From Sneathiella chungangensis (GTDB lineage: Bacteria > Pseudomonadota > Alphaproteobacteria > Sneathiellales > Sneathiellaceae), in the NCBI RefSeq assembly GCF_009882935.1, contig NZ_WTVA01000004.1, forward strand, positions 245,117-309,116: a stretch of DNA of 64,000 nucleotides. The letters run 5' to 3'. Under the pieces are notes generated by a model. It was not told where the DNA came from. It did not search any database and was given only the letters and a program-made list of their open reading frames with translations. Made by a program: the position numbers and the translations under genes. Positions within the stretch are counted from its first letter, which is position 1. Each line of letters opens with the position of its first letter. This document shows, one piece after another, positions 26,066 to 34,380 of this stretch.

Positions 26066-27730
26066 ATGGTTGGACAATTGACCGTTAATGAGCGGAAATT
26101 AGCATTTTTAATACTTATTTTGATTGCCGTTGTTGGCCTGGCGATGGCGATAACCGGTGCGGATAAGCTTTTTGTGGTACATGGCCTGATTATCTTCCTG
26201 TCGGCACTCGGGACGATATTCCTTGTGATTTCCGGGTATTTCTTACCGCCGCCGGATATTGAAAACGCCAAACATTATTACGATGATCCGACGCGGGCCG
26301 GAATTATTATCGCAATGGTCTGGGCGGTTTTCGCCATGTTCATCGGTGACTGGGTTGCCTGGTTGCTCGCCTTTCCGGAAATGACTTTTGACGCCGCCTG
26401 GGCCAGCTTTGGCCGTCTTCGGCCCGTCCATACTACGGGCATCATTTTTGGCTTTGGCGGAAATGCCCTGATCGCCACCTCATTTCATGTTGTCCAGCGA
26501 ACCAGCCGGGCAAGAATGCCGGACAACCTGAGCCCCTGGGTAGTAATTTTCGGCTATAACCTGTTCTGTCTTCTGGCCGTGTCAGGCTATTTCATCGGGA
26601 TCACGCAATCCAAGGAATATGCGGAACCGGAATGGTATGCCGATATCTGGCTCGTCATCATCTGGGTTACCTATTTCATTTTGTATTTACGGGTCCTCGC
26701 GCGCCGGAAGGAGCCGCATATATATGTCGCCAACTGGTACTATATGGCCTTTATCCTTGTCGTCGCCATTCTGCATATTGTGAATAATCTGGCGATCCCG
26801 ATTTCGCTGATGCATGCAAAGAGCTATTCTGCATTTTCCGGCGTGCAGGATGCCATGACCCAATGGTGGTATGGCCATAATGCCGTCGCCTTTTTCCTGA
26901 CGGCGGGCTTTCTCGGCATGCTTTACTACTTTCTGCCCAAGCAGGCCGGAAGACCCATTTACTCCTACCGGATGTCAATCGTCGGATTTTGGGGCATCAC
27001 ATTTTTCTATATGTGGGCGGGATCTCACCATCTGCATTATACGGCGCTGCCAACCTGGGTGCAGACGCTGGGAATGACTTTCTCCGCCATGTTGCTGATC
27101 CCGTCCTGGATTGCCGCCGGGAATGCCCTGATGACGTTGAATGGCGCCTGGCACAAGGTGCGGGATGACGCGACACTCCGGTTTATGATGGTTGCTGCCG
27201 TCTTCTATGGACTGTCTACTTTTGAAGGATCGTTTATGGCGATCAGGCCCGTAAATGCGCTGTCGCATTATACGGATTGGACGATCGGTCATGTCCATGC
27301 AGGGGCGCTGGGCTGGGTGGCTCTGATTACATTCGGGGCGATTTATGCGCTGGTTCCCTGGCTATGGAAACAGAAGAGAATGTATTCGCCAAAACTGGTG
27401 GAAGTTCATTTCTGGCTCGCGCTCTCCGGCACGCTCATCTACGTCTTCTCGATGTGGAATTCCGGTATTATTCAAGGGCTTATGTGGCGGACCTATAATG
27501 AGAGCGGAACGCTTGCCTACTCGTTCGTTCAGTCCATGGTCGAAATGCATCCCTATTATATTGCGCGAGCGATTGGCGGCCTGTTCTTCCTCATTGGTGC
27601 AATTGTCGGTTGTTACAATATCTGGATGACGGTCCGATCAGCGCGGATGCTTGCGGGGGCTCCAGAATTCGAAACTCCTGATCTTGGCATCGCGTCCGCC
27701 CAAGAAATCAAGGCAGGAGAACAGGCGTAA
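26066..27730 (+). CDS. ccoN: cbb3-type cytochrome c oxidase subunit I (CcoN)
   Basis: A 554-residue haem-copper oxidase catalytic subunit with about 12-14 membrane helices, holding haem b, haem b3 and CuB in the inner membrane. Histidine-bearing blocks fit the cbb3 type (RPVHTTGIIFGFGGNALIA, TQWWYGHNAVAFFLTAGFLG, GSHHLHYTALPTWVQ, WTIGHVHAGALGWV). NorB is excluded by the following ccoO, ccoQ and ccoP genes. Its stop overlaps the ccoO start by one base. High-affinity oxidase for microaerobic respiration; also relevant to NO tolerance. Confidence 0.92.
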   Translation: MVGQLTVNERKLAFLILILIAVVGLAMAITGADKLFVVHGLIIFLSALGTIFLVISGYFLPPPDIENAKHYYDDPTRAGIIIAMVWAVFAMFIGDWVAWLLAFPEMTFDAAWASFGRLRPVHTTGIIFGFGGNALIATSFHVVQRTSRARMPDNLSPWVVIFGYNLFCLLAVSGYFIGITQSKEYAEPEWYADIWLVIIWVTYFILYLRVLARRKEPHIYVANWYYMAFILVVAILHIVNNLAIPISLMHAKSYSAFSGVQDAMTQWWYGHNAVAFFLTAGFLGMLYYFLPKQAGRPIYSYRMSIVGFWGITFFYMWAGSHHLHYTALPTWVQTLGMTFSAMLLIPSWIAAGNALMTLNGAWHKVRDDATLRFMMVAAVFYGLSTFEGSFMAIRPVNALSHYTDWTIGHVHAGALGWVALITFGAIYALVPWLWKQKRMYSPKLVEVHFWLALSGTLIYVFSMWNSGIIQGLMWRTYNESGTLAYSFVQSMVEMHPYYIARAIGGLFFLIGAIVGCYNIWMTVRSARMLAGAPEFETPDLGIASAQEIKAGEQA

Positions 27731-28473
27731 TGTTCAATTTTCACTACCGGCTGGAACGGTATTCAATCCGATTTGCCATATTGGTCGTCATCGTTGCGAG
27801 CATTGGCGGATTTGTCGAGATTGCGCCTCTTTTTACGATTGATGAAACGGTTGAGCCAGCGCCGGATATGCGCGTCTATACACCGTTGGAGCTTGCCGGA
27901 CGCAACATTTACATTCGGGAGGGATGTTACGCCTGTCATTCGCAAATGATCCGGTCCCTTCGCGATGAGGTGGAACGCTATGGACCCTATTCGCTGGCTG
28001 CTGAATCCCAATATGATCATCCGATGTTATGGGGCTCGAAGCGGACAGGTCCGGATTTGGCGCGGGTCGGGGGCAAATATTCCGACTACTGGCATGTGGT
28101 TCACATGAATAATCCGCGCGATGTCGTGCCAGAATCCGTCATGCCCTCCTATCGCTGGCTGGGCCGAAATGAGCTGGAGCCGGCCGATTTTGACCTTCAC
28201 CTCCGCGCACAGCAAAAGGTAGGTGTGCCCTATACCGACGAAATGGTGGCAAACGCCATAAATGATCTTTCCGGACAGGCAAATCCCGATGGAAAAAGGG
28301 CGGAGGGTGTCCTGGCGCGCTATGGGGAGGCCACCAATATCCGCGACTTTGACGGCGACCCGACGAAGGTGACCGAGCTTGATGCACTGATCGCCTATCT
28401 CCAGATACTGGGCCGTCTAACGGAAGTTGCCCATCAGAATCCGGTGATGAAAAAATTGGAGGGCCCGAAATGA
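27730..28473 (+). CDS. ccoO: cbb3 oxidase monohaem subunit (CcoO)
   Basis: A 247-residue membrane-anchored cytochrome c. One N-terminal helix (residues 14-35) precedes the haem site GCYACHSQMIRSL (C66-H70) and the conserved RTGPDLARVGGKYSDYWH block; an axial Met lies in PESVMPSYRWL. It passes electrons from CcoP to CcoN. Coupled to both neighbours by overlapping start and stop codons. Confidence 0.92.
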   Translation: MFNFHYRLERYSIRFAILVVIVASIGGFVEIAPLFTIDETVEPAPDMRVYTPLELAGRNIYIREGCYACHSQMIRSLRDEVERYGPYSLAAESQYDHPMLWGSKRTGPDLARVGGKYSDYWHVVHMNNPRDVVPESVMPSYRWLGRNELEPADFDLHLRAQQKVGVPYTDEMVANAINDLSGQANPDGKRAEGVLARYGEATNIRDFDGDPTKVTELDALIAYLQILGRLTEVAHQNPVMKKLEGPK

Positions 28474-28640
28474 ATTTCGAACATGAAATGCTGGTCGGCT
28501 TTGCAAAATCCTATGGCCTGTTTTATTTGCTCGCCCTCTCCCTTCTGGTGCTTGTCTATACCTACTGGCCATCCAATAAAAAACCGTTTGATCGCGCGGC
28601 CAGAAGCATCATCGATGATGAGGACCGGCCATGGGAATAG
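28470..28640 (+). CDS. ccoQ: cbb3 oxidase subunit CcoQ
   Basis: A 56-residue single-helix membrane protein (MNFEHEMLVGFAKSYGLFYL start, hydrophobic through residue 33, then WPSNKKPFDRAARS and an acidic tail). Size and place between ccoO and ccoP identify it as the stabilising subunit CcoQ. Its ATG overlaps the ccoO stop by four bases and its end overlaps ccoP by ten. Confidence 0.88.
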   Translation: MNFEHEMLVGFAKSYGLFYLLALSLLVLVYTYWPSNKKPFDRAARSIIDDEDRPWE

Positions 28641-29530
28641 AGGAACGGGATAGATACACCGGTCACATGACAACCGGTCATGACTGGAACGGCATCAAGG
28701 AACTGAATACCAAGGTTCCCAAAGCCGTCTGGATTTTTCTCTTCATTTCATTTGTCTTCTCGGTCATTTGCTGGATCCTTTGGCCTGCCTGGCCGCTCGG
28801 CGAGACATATACCAGGGGAATACTTGGGACGGATCAGCAAAAACGTGTTGACCAGGTTGTTGAACGGGCAATTGAAGACCGGGCAATCTGGACAGGCCGG
28901 ATAATGGATATGGACTATGGCGAGATCCTGTCGGATCAGAGTTTGATGCAAATTGCGCGGGAGAATGGGGGGCGTCTCTTTCTCGACAATTGTGCGGCAT
29001 GCCATGGCAAAAAGGCAGAGGGTGGTCCGGGTTTTCCTGCCCTAAAGGATACGGCCTGGCTCTGGGGCGGTACGCCGGAAATAATTTCTGAATCGATCCG
29101 TGTCGGGATCAATTCCGGGCATGAGGATAGCAGAGCGAGCGAAATGCTGGCCTTCGGTCGCGACCAACTGCTACCTCGGGACGAGATCCTGACGGTAATT
29201 GACTATGTTCAATCACTGTCGCCGGTATCCGCTGATCAAGAGCCGAAACAGGACCGCAATGCGGCTGGAAAAGCATTGTTTCTTGAAAATTGCGCGTCCT
29301 GCCACGGGGAAAATGCAAAGGGAGATGTCGAGACGGGCGCTCCGGACCTGACCGATGATTTCTGGATATACGGCGGAACACGGGCGGCGATTTTTGCCAC
29401 TGTCTGGAATGGTCGGAAAGGGCATATGCCGGCCTGGCAAGGCCGCCTGTCCGATGTCGACCGGAAAATACTGACCCTCTTTCTGCTGGATCTATCCGGG
29501 ATGGACGTCGATGGGAGGTCGAACAATTAA
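28631..29530 (+). CDS. ccoP: cbb3 oxidase dihaem subunit (CcoP)
   Basis: A 299-residue dihaem cytochrome c that accepts electrons from soluble cytochromes. One membrane helix (about 33-52) is followed by two haem sites, CAACH (C121-H125) and CASCH (C221-H225), each with its family surroundings (LWGGTPEIISESIRVGINSG; MPAWQGRLSD). The N-terminal DWNGIKELNTKVPKAV is typical of CcoP. Length normal. Confidence 0.92.
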   Translation: MGIEERDRYTGHMTTGHDWNGIKELNTKVPKAVWIFLFISFVFSVICWILWPAWPLGETYTRGILGTDQQKRVDQVVERAIEDRAIWTGRIMDMDYGEILSDQSLMQIARENGGRLFLDNCAACHGKKAEGGPGFPALKDTAWLWGGTPEIISESIRVGINSGHEDSRASEMLAFGRDQLLPRDEILTVIDYVQSLSPVSADQEPKQDRNAAGKALFLENCASCHGENAKGDVETGAPDLTDDFWIYGGTRAAIFATVWNGRKGHMPAWQGRLSDVDRKILTLFLLDLSGMDVDGRSNN

Positions 29531-29540
29531 AGTGGCAGGG

Positions 29541-29726
29541 ATGAACGGAAAATCTGGCAAGCGGACACTTGTGATCTGGTGTGTCTTGGCAGGGCTGGCG
29601 ATTATCGGCGCCGCGAATGCCCATCTTGTTTATGTCGCGGTGACGAGTGATCCAGACTGCCTGCTGTCAAAATCTGATGCCGCCGCGGCGGATAAGAAGT
29701 ATCGCCCCGTGAAATCCGGATGCTGA
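29541..29726 (+). CDS. Small membrane protein of the cco operon
   Basis: A 61-residue protein with one N-terminal hydrophobic helix (about 9-28) ending AANAHLVYVAVTSDPDC and a C-terminal cysteine (KSGC). Similar small proteins with this HLVYVAV...DC pattern often follow ccoP; their role is unknown. Start set at ATG 29541, after ccoP ends, though an in-frame ATG at 29511 exists. The paired Cys residues could bind metal or form a disulphide outside the membrane. Confidence 0.6.
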   Translation: MNGKSGKRTLVIWCVLAGLAIIGAANAHLVYVAVTSDPDCLLSKSDAAAADKKYRPVKSGC

Positions 29727-29772
29727 CTGGGGAGGTGGGAATGTCGAAGACGATCTGTGAGGAGAATGCATC

Positions 29773-30552
29773 ATGACAAGGATACCGAAAACCGTTCCAC
29801 CGTTACCTCCGGAGGTTTCGTTGGACCGGCACCTCAGCCGTATGGCCGCCGTGGGCTGGTTGAGGGCCGGATGGGAAGACATGATGACGAACCCGCTGAC
29901 AAGTTTGGCCTATGGCGCAGCGGTCTTTATTGCGTCCCTTCTTGTGGTCGCCAGCCTCTATACCCTTTCTCTGGATTATATCCTGTTTCCGGCGTTGGCG
30001 GGTTTTATGGTTGTTGGTCCGGCGCTCGCGATCGGGCTTTATGAAAAGAGCCGCCGGATTGCCGAAGGAACGAACGCGTCCCTATTCAGCATGATCCTTG
30101 TCCGGCCGAAATCCGGCGCCCAGATCCTGTTTATTGGCGTCATGCTTTGTCTGTTGATGTTGCTGTGGATGCGCGCGGCCGTCTTGCTATACGCGCTCTT
30201 CTTCGGCCTGCTGCCGTTCCCGGGCCTTGACCATATTTTGCCGATTTTAACGACACCGGAAGGTATACTATTGCTGATCGTCGGAAGTCTGGTCGGGGGT
30301 CTTTTCGCCTCTTTCTCATTTGCGATAAGCGTGTTCGCCGTTCCCATGTTGTTGAATGAAGCCATGGATGCGCTGACCGCGATGGGCCTCAGCATGGCGA
30401 TCGTGTGGAATAACCTGTCGGTGATGCTGACCTGGGGCGTCATTGTTCTGGCGTCATTTGTGGTTTGCCTGCTGACGGGGCTTCTGGGTTTGATCGTTAT
30501 TTTTCCAGTTTTGGGGCATGCTACCTGGCACGCCTATAAGGCGCTCCGCTAA
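29773..30552 (+). CDS. DUF2189 integral membrane protein
   Basis: A 259-residue membrane protein with about six hydrophobic helices. GWLRAGWEDMMTNPLTSLAY near residue 28 and VGPALAIGLYEKSRRI near residue 82 are typical of DUF2189. The family is widely linked to cytochrome oxidase operons, but no activity is known. It follows the cco genes on the same strand and precedes nnrS. Confidence 0.75.
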   Translation: MTRIPKTVPPLPPEVSLDRHLSRMAAVGWLRAGWEDMMTNPLTSLAYGAAVFIASLLVVASLYTLSLDYILFPALAGFMVVGPALAIGLYEKSRRIAEGTNASLFSMILVRPKSGAQILFIGVMLCLLMLLWMRAAVLLYALFFGLLPFPGLDHILPILTTPEGILLLIVGSLVGGLFASFSFAISVFAVPMLLNEAMDALTAMGLSMAIVWNNLSVMLTWGVIVLASFVVCLLTGLLGLIVIFPVLGHATWHAYKALR

Positions 30553-30625
30553 CGCCTGTTCTATCGGCGGCGTGAGTTTCCTTACATCACTCGAGTTTTT
30601 CGTCCTATTTCTGAAGGATTGGACA

Positions 30626-31807
30626 ATGGCAATACCCAGATTACGAGACTATCAGGGCCCGGCAATATTGAGCTATGGATTTCGCCCGTTTTTCTTTTTC
30701 GGTTCTCTTTTTTCGGCACTTGCAATGATGGCCTGGTTGCCTGTGTTTTATGGCACTCTGGAATTATCGAGCTTGTTTGGCCCGATTGACTGGCATGTTC
30801 ATGAGATCTTTTTCGGGTACCTAGCCGCGATCATCTCCGGTTTTTTGTTCACGGCGGTCCCGAACTGGACCGGGCGCATGCCCATACAGGGACGGCCCTT
30901 GCTGCTGCTTGCGGTGATCTGGGCCGCTGGACGTATCGCCGTCACATTCTCTGTTTATCTTGGCTGGGCATTGACCATGATCATCGACATCGCTTTTCTG
31001 ACGGCCATTGTCTTTGTGATCGGGAACGAAGTCATTGCGGGGAAAAACTGGCGAAATCTTAAAGTTCTTATACCGGTTTCACTTTTTTGGGCGGCGAACA
31101 TCGGTTTTCACCTTGAGGCGCATTTTTTCGGGATAACTGATTATAGTCAGCGCCTAGCTATGGCTGTTGCCATTTCCCTGATCATGCTGATTGGCGGTCG
31201 AATAGTTCCAAGCTTTACGCGAAATTATCTCGTTCGCAGGAACCCCGGGCGGTTGCCCGCGCCTTTTAGTCGATTTGACGCCCTATCGATTGCTTTGGGT
31301 GTTGCCGCCTTTGCCGTTTGGATCGTATTGGCCGATGGATGGATCGTTGCCGGGTTTATGGGGGGCGCGGGAATTATGCAATTCGCAAGGCTTGCCCGTT
31401 GGGCCGGGGACCGGACGCGCGGTGATTTTCTGGTCGCTATCCTGCATATCAGCTATCTTTTCATTCCTGTTGGGTTTGTTTTGATCGCGCTTGCGAACAT
31501 TTGGCCGGCGTATTTTTCTCCCGTTGCCGGAATGCATGCTTTTGGCGTTGGCGCCGTCGGATCAATGACCCTATCCGTGATGATCCGGGCGACTTTCGGT
31601 CACACCGGCAGGCCGCTTAAAGCCGATATAAGCACGAAGCTGATCCTCACCATGGTCTGGTTATCGGCAATTAGCCGCATAGCCGCGGCGCTTTATTCCC
31701 CCGGCATGGAGCATTTGCTTCATATCGCCGCCACGACATGGGTGTTGGCATTTCTTGGATTCAGTCTGGCTTTCGCACATCTCCTGCTCAGGCCGAAAGG
31801 TACTTAG
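30626..31807 (+). CDS. nnrS: NnrS family haem-copper membrane protein
   Basis: A 393-residue membrane protein with about 12 helices. LSYGFRPFFFFGSLFSALAM at the start and DWHVHEIFFGYLAAIISGFL near residue 55 are the NnrS signatures. NnrS proteins protect cells against NO by relieving iron-nitrosyl stress and are regulated by NO sensors. Start placed at ATG 30626 (MAIPRLRDYQGPA), after TGAAGGATTGGACA; the longer upstream frame overlaps the DUF2189 end. Fits the NsrR island. Confidence 0.88.
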   Translation: MAIPRLRDYQGPAILSYGFRPFFFFGSLFSALAMMAWLPVFYGTLELSSLFGPIDWHVHEIFFGYLAAIISGFLFTAVPNWTGRMPIQGRPLLLLAVIWAAGRIAVTFSVYLGWALTMIIDIAFLTAIVFVIGNEVIAGKNWRNLKVLIPVSLFWAANIGFHLEAHFFGITDYSQRLAMAVAISLIMLIGGRIVPSFTRNYLVRRNPGRLPAPFSRFDALSIALGVAAFAVWIVLADGWIVAGFMGGAGIMQFARLARWAGDRTRGDFLVAILHISYLFIPVGFVLIALANIWPAYFSPVAGMHAFGVGAVGSMTLSVMIRATFGHTGRPLKADISTKLILTMVWLSAISRIAAALYSPGMEHLLHIAATTWVLAFLGFSLAFAHLLLRPKGT

Positions 31808-31827
31808 CGCATTATTTTTTCAATGTC

Positions 31828-31856
31828 GGGAACTTTTCTGGCCGCGGGTCGTCTAA
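31828..31856 (+). promoter_or_regulatory. ECF (RpoE-like) promoter of the sigma factor gene
   Basis: GGGAACTT (31828-31835) and TCTAA (31852-31856) lie 16 bp apart, the E. coli sigma-E arrangement GAACTT-N16-TCTRA. The predicted start near 31862 would give a very short leader just holding the AAAGGAAA ribosome site of the ECF gene. Suggests self-activation. Confidence 0.55.
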
Positions 31857-31874
31857 TGGGCAAAAGGAAATACG

Positions 31875-32564
31875 ATGATGCCCCTGAAACTCGCAAATTT
31901 TGAAATGATGGATGACGTCGAACTTGCACGTCGCGCCGCCCGCCGGGAAGCGCTTGCCGTCCGCATAATAACTACCCGAAATAATCAACGGCTCTTTCGC
32001 ACGGCCTGGAGTGTTTTGCGTCACCATGCCGATGCGGAAGATGTTGTTCAGGAAGCTTATCTGAAAGCATTTAGCTCGATCGAAAGCTTTAGTGGAAAAT
32101 CCAGTTTATCAACCTGGCTTACACGTATTGTCTATAACACCGCCATTGATCGGCAACGGGCTATTAAACGCCGGCAGAAAGAACTCCAGAAAAAAGATGT
32201 CGCTGTCCTTGATGACTATCAGTCGGGGTATTCAATGGAATCCATTTCCCGGTCGCCGGAATCAGAAATCATCCGAAAACAATTCTCGGAGCTCCTCAAA
32301 CAATCTGTCGCCAGACTGCCCGATGAATATAGATCTGTTTTTGTGCTGCGCGATATCGAGGGTTTGTCCATTTCGGAAACCGCAGATTCCTTGCAAGTCA
32401 AGGAGGCTACGGTCAAATCCAGACTGTTCAGAGCGCGTCGCGATATTCGCAAAAATCTGGAACTAAAGTTTGAAACGATTTTTACGGATACCATCAAATT
32501 TGCCGGGGCCGATTGCGATGCAATGACAAACCGAGTGTTAGCCGCCCTGGGAATTCAATCTTAA
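31875..32564 (+). CDS. ECF RNA polymerase sigma factor
   Basis: A 229-residue extracytoplasmic-function sigma factor. Region 2 has RTAWSVLRHHADAEDVVQEA and SSLSTWLTRIVYNTAIDRQR; region 4 has PDEYRSVFVLRDIEGLSISE and the helix KEATVKSRLFRARRDI. It directs RNA polymerase to a stress regulon. No anti-sigma gene lies next to it, so control must be elsewhere or by its own promoter. A ferritin-like Tat protein follows 22 bp on and is the likely first target. Confidence 0.85.
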   Translation: MMPLKLANFEMMDDVELARRAARREALAVRIITTRNNQRLFRTAWSVLRHHADAEDVVQEAYLKAFSSIESFSGKSSLSTWLTRIVYNTAIDRQRAIKRRQKELQKKDVAVLDDYQSGYSMESISRSPESEIIRKQFSELLKQSVARLPDEYRSVFVLRDIEGLSISETADSLQVKEATVKSRLFRARRDIRKNLELKFETIFTDTIKFAGADCDAMTNRVLAALGIQS

Positions 32565-32586
32565 AATAGAAAATAGGAGTTAATCG

Positions 32587-33159
32587 ATGCCAGATATTAC
32601 CCGGAATCCGTTTTCACGTCGCCATTTGCTGACCGGAGCGGGAAGAACGCTTTCATTGGCCGCCGTCTCATTAATAGTCGGAAGTAAAATGAAGACGGCC
32701 TCCGCCGCGGATGTTTCGCAAGATGTCAAGATCCTAAACGCAGCCATTTCCCTTGAGCATGAGGGAATAGCGGCCTATCAAATCGCGGCAACAAGTGGTC
32801 TTTTGCAGCCGGCCGTCGTGGAAATCGGCGTCGCATTTCAAGGGCATCACAAGGGGCATAGAGACCTGTTGGTAAAAGCCGTTGAAACGCTTGGTGGAAA
32901 GCCATCCGCGGAAAAATCTTTGGATGAATATGCGAAAGATCTCAATGCTGCGTCTCTCAAGAACCAAACCGATGTACTGCGGCTGGCGCTCGGGCTTGAG
33001 CGTGGAGCAGCGAACGCCTATCTCGGATTAATCCCGTCCCTGGGACCAGATTTTCATCAGGTTGCCGCGCAAATGGCGGGCGATGAGGCGTTCCACGCCG
33101 CCATCCTCGCAAATGCTCTTGGCGAACCAATTCCCAAAGACGCACTGATCTTCGGGTAA
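32587..33159 (+). CDS. Tat-exported ferritin-like domain protein
   Basis: A 190-residue periplasmic protein. A twin-arginine signal (NPFSRRHLLTGAGRTLSLAA, cleavage near ASA, residue 40) leads a four-helix ferritin-like bundle with ILNAAISLEHEGIAAYQIAA, FQGHHKGHRDLLVKAVETLG, LRLALGLERGAANAYLGL and MAGDEAFHAAILANAL. The E..H pairs could bind a di-iron centre. Substrate unknown. Tightly linked to the ECF sigma gene upstream and a cytochrome c downstream. Confidence 0.78.
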   Translation: MPDITRNPFSRRHLLTGAGRTLSLAAVSLIVGSKMKTASAADVSQDVKILNAAISLEHEGIAAYQIAATSGLLQPAVVEIGVAFQGHHKGHRDLLVKAVETLGGKPSAEKSLDEYAKDLNAASLKNQTDVLRLALGLERGAANAYLGLIPSLGPDFHQVAAQMAGDEAFHAAILANALGEPIPKDALIFG

Positions 33160-33189
33160 ATCACATAATTGATGTTGTGAGTACAAGAG

Positions 33190-33663
33190 ATGAAACGTCA
33201 GTTGAATATCATGTTGTGTTGTTGTGCCGCTTTGCTTTCGAGTAGCGTGTTTGCGAATGATGCAAAAATACCAACAGCCGCAACGGCAACACAACTGATA
33301 TCAGAAGGAGACAGCGTCGCCCCCAACGCTGTCTCCGACGATCAAATTGCTGCAGGTGGACGGCTTTATAAACAACGCTGTGGTGGGTGTCATTCGCTGG
33401 ATCGTAATCGGATCGGGCCGCGCCACCGCGGGGTTTACGGCCGCAAAGCCGGGTCGGTCGGTGATTTCAGCTATAGTGAGGCTCTGCAAAACTTTGATGT
33501 CGTTTGGACGGAAAGCACTTTGGACAAATGGCTGGAAAATCCGACGGCCTTCGCCAATGGCACATCGATGGGTTTCCGGCTCCGTAAGGCCGAAGAACGC
33601 AAGGTCGTTATTGCCTATCTGAAATCCCTGTCGGACACGGCAGAGAGCCGAGGCAAAAAATAG
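33190..33663 (+). CDS. Periplasmic class I cytochrome c
   Basis: A 157-residue cytochrome c with a Sec signal (residues 1-23, ending VFAND), a low-complexity linker and haem site QRCGGCHSLD (C64-H68), NRIGPRHRGVYGRKAGS and a likely axial Met in NGTSMGFRL. Size and motifs resemble cytochrome c550/c2, a plausible electron donor for the cbb3 oxidase encoded upstream. Confidence 0.85.
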   Translation: MKRQLNIMLCCCAALLSSSVFANDAKIPTAATATQLISEGDSVAPNAVSDDQIAAGGRLYKQRCGGCHSLDRNRIGPRHRGVYGRKAGSVGDFSYSEALQNFDVVWTESTLDKWLENPTAFANGTSMGFRLRKAEERKVVIAYLKSLSDTAESRGKK

Positions 33664-33698
33664 TGCCCATAACCTATTCAGCCATTCCGGGAGTTCAA

Positions 33699-34331
33699 AT
33701 GTCAAACGCCACTTTTCCAGTCAGCAAAGCCCTTCAGAAAAAGCCGTTAAGCCCAAACACAAATTCGGTGAGCCGCGAAGCAGCCGAGGAAGCGGTCAGG
33801 GTATTGATCCGCTGGCTCGGGGACGATCCGTCACGAGAGGGACTGACCGATACTCCGGCCCGGGTCACGCGCGCCTTTGGCGAGTGGTTTTCAGGCTACA
33901 GCGAGAGTCCCGCGGATATTCTTTCCCGCACGTTTGAGGAGGTGGCGGGCTACGACGATATCGTCATTGTGCGGGGGATTGGCTTTGAAAGTTTTTGCGA
34001 GCACCATATGGCGCCGATCATCGGCACGGCGCATGTTGCCTATCTGCCGGACCGGCGGGTCATCGGCCTGTCGAAGCTGGCGCGGCTGGTTGATATTTAT
34101 GCAAGGCGCCTGCAGATACAGGAAAAAATGACGGCGGAGATTGTCAATTCCCTACAGGTATTCCTGAAGCCGAAGGGGGCCGCTGTGATGATCCGGGCCG
34201 ATCATCATTGTATGTCAACCCGCGGCATTCGGAAACATGGAACGGACACCGTTACCAGTAGTTTCACAGGTGTATTCCGGAGCGATCCGCTCTGGCAGCA
34301 ACGCTTTTTACATCTGGTCGGGCTGTGCTGA
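33699..34331 (+). CDS. folE: GTP cyclohydrolase I (FolE)
   Basis: A 210-residue enzyme converting GTP to 7,8-dihydroneopterin triphosphate, the entry to folate and tetrahydropterins. Zinc ligands appear in GFESFCEHHMAPIIG and HHCMSTRGIRK; the RVIGLSKLARLVDIYARRLQ helix is diagnostic. Start at ATG 33699, five bases after GGGAG; a GTG at 33663 in frame is less likely. Its position behind NO/respiration genes is unusual for a housekeeping folE. Confidence 0.88.
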   Translation: MSNATFPVSKALQKKPLSPNTNSVSREAAEEAVRVLIRWLGDDPSREGLTDTPARVTRAFGEWFSGYSESPADILSRTFEEVAGYDDIVIVRGIGFESFCEHHMAPIIGTAHVAYLPDRRVIGLSKLARLVDIYARRLQIQEKMTAEIVNSLQVFLKPKGAAVMIRADHHCMSTRGIRKHGTDTVTSSFTGVFRSDPLWQQRFLHLVGLC

Positions 34332-34380
34332 CCATGCGATAATGGACGATACAAGCAAGAAGATCGGGGGATCCGGAATT

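Noticed and set aside
26066-27730. Nitric oxide reductase NorB, suggested by the NO-related neighbours
   Set aside because: The following genes are ccoO, ccoQ and ccoP and the His blocks fit CcoN; no norC, norQ or norD is present.
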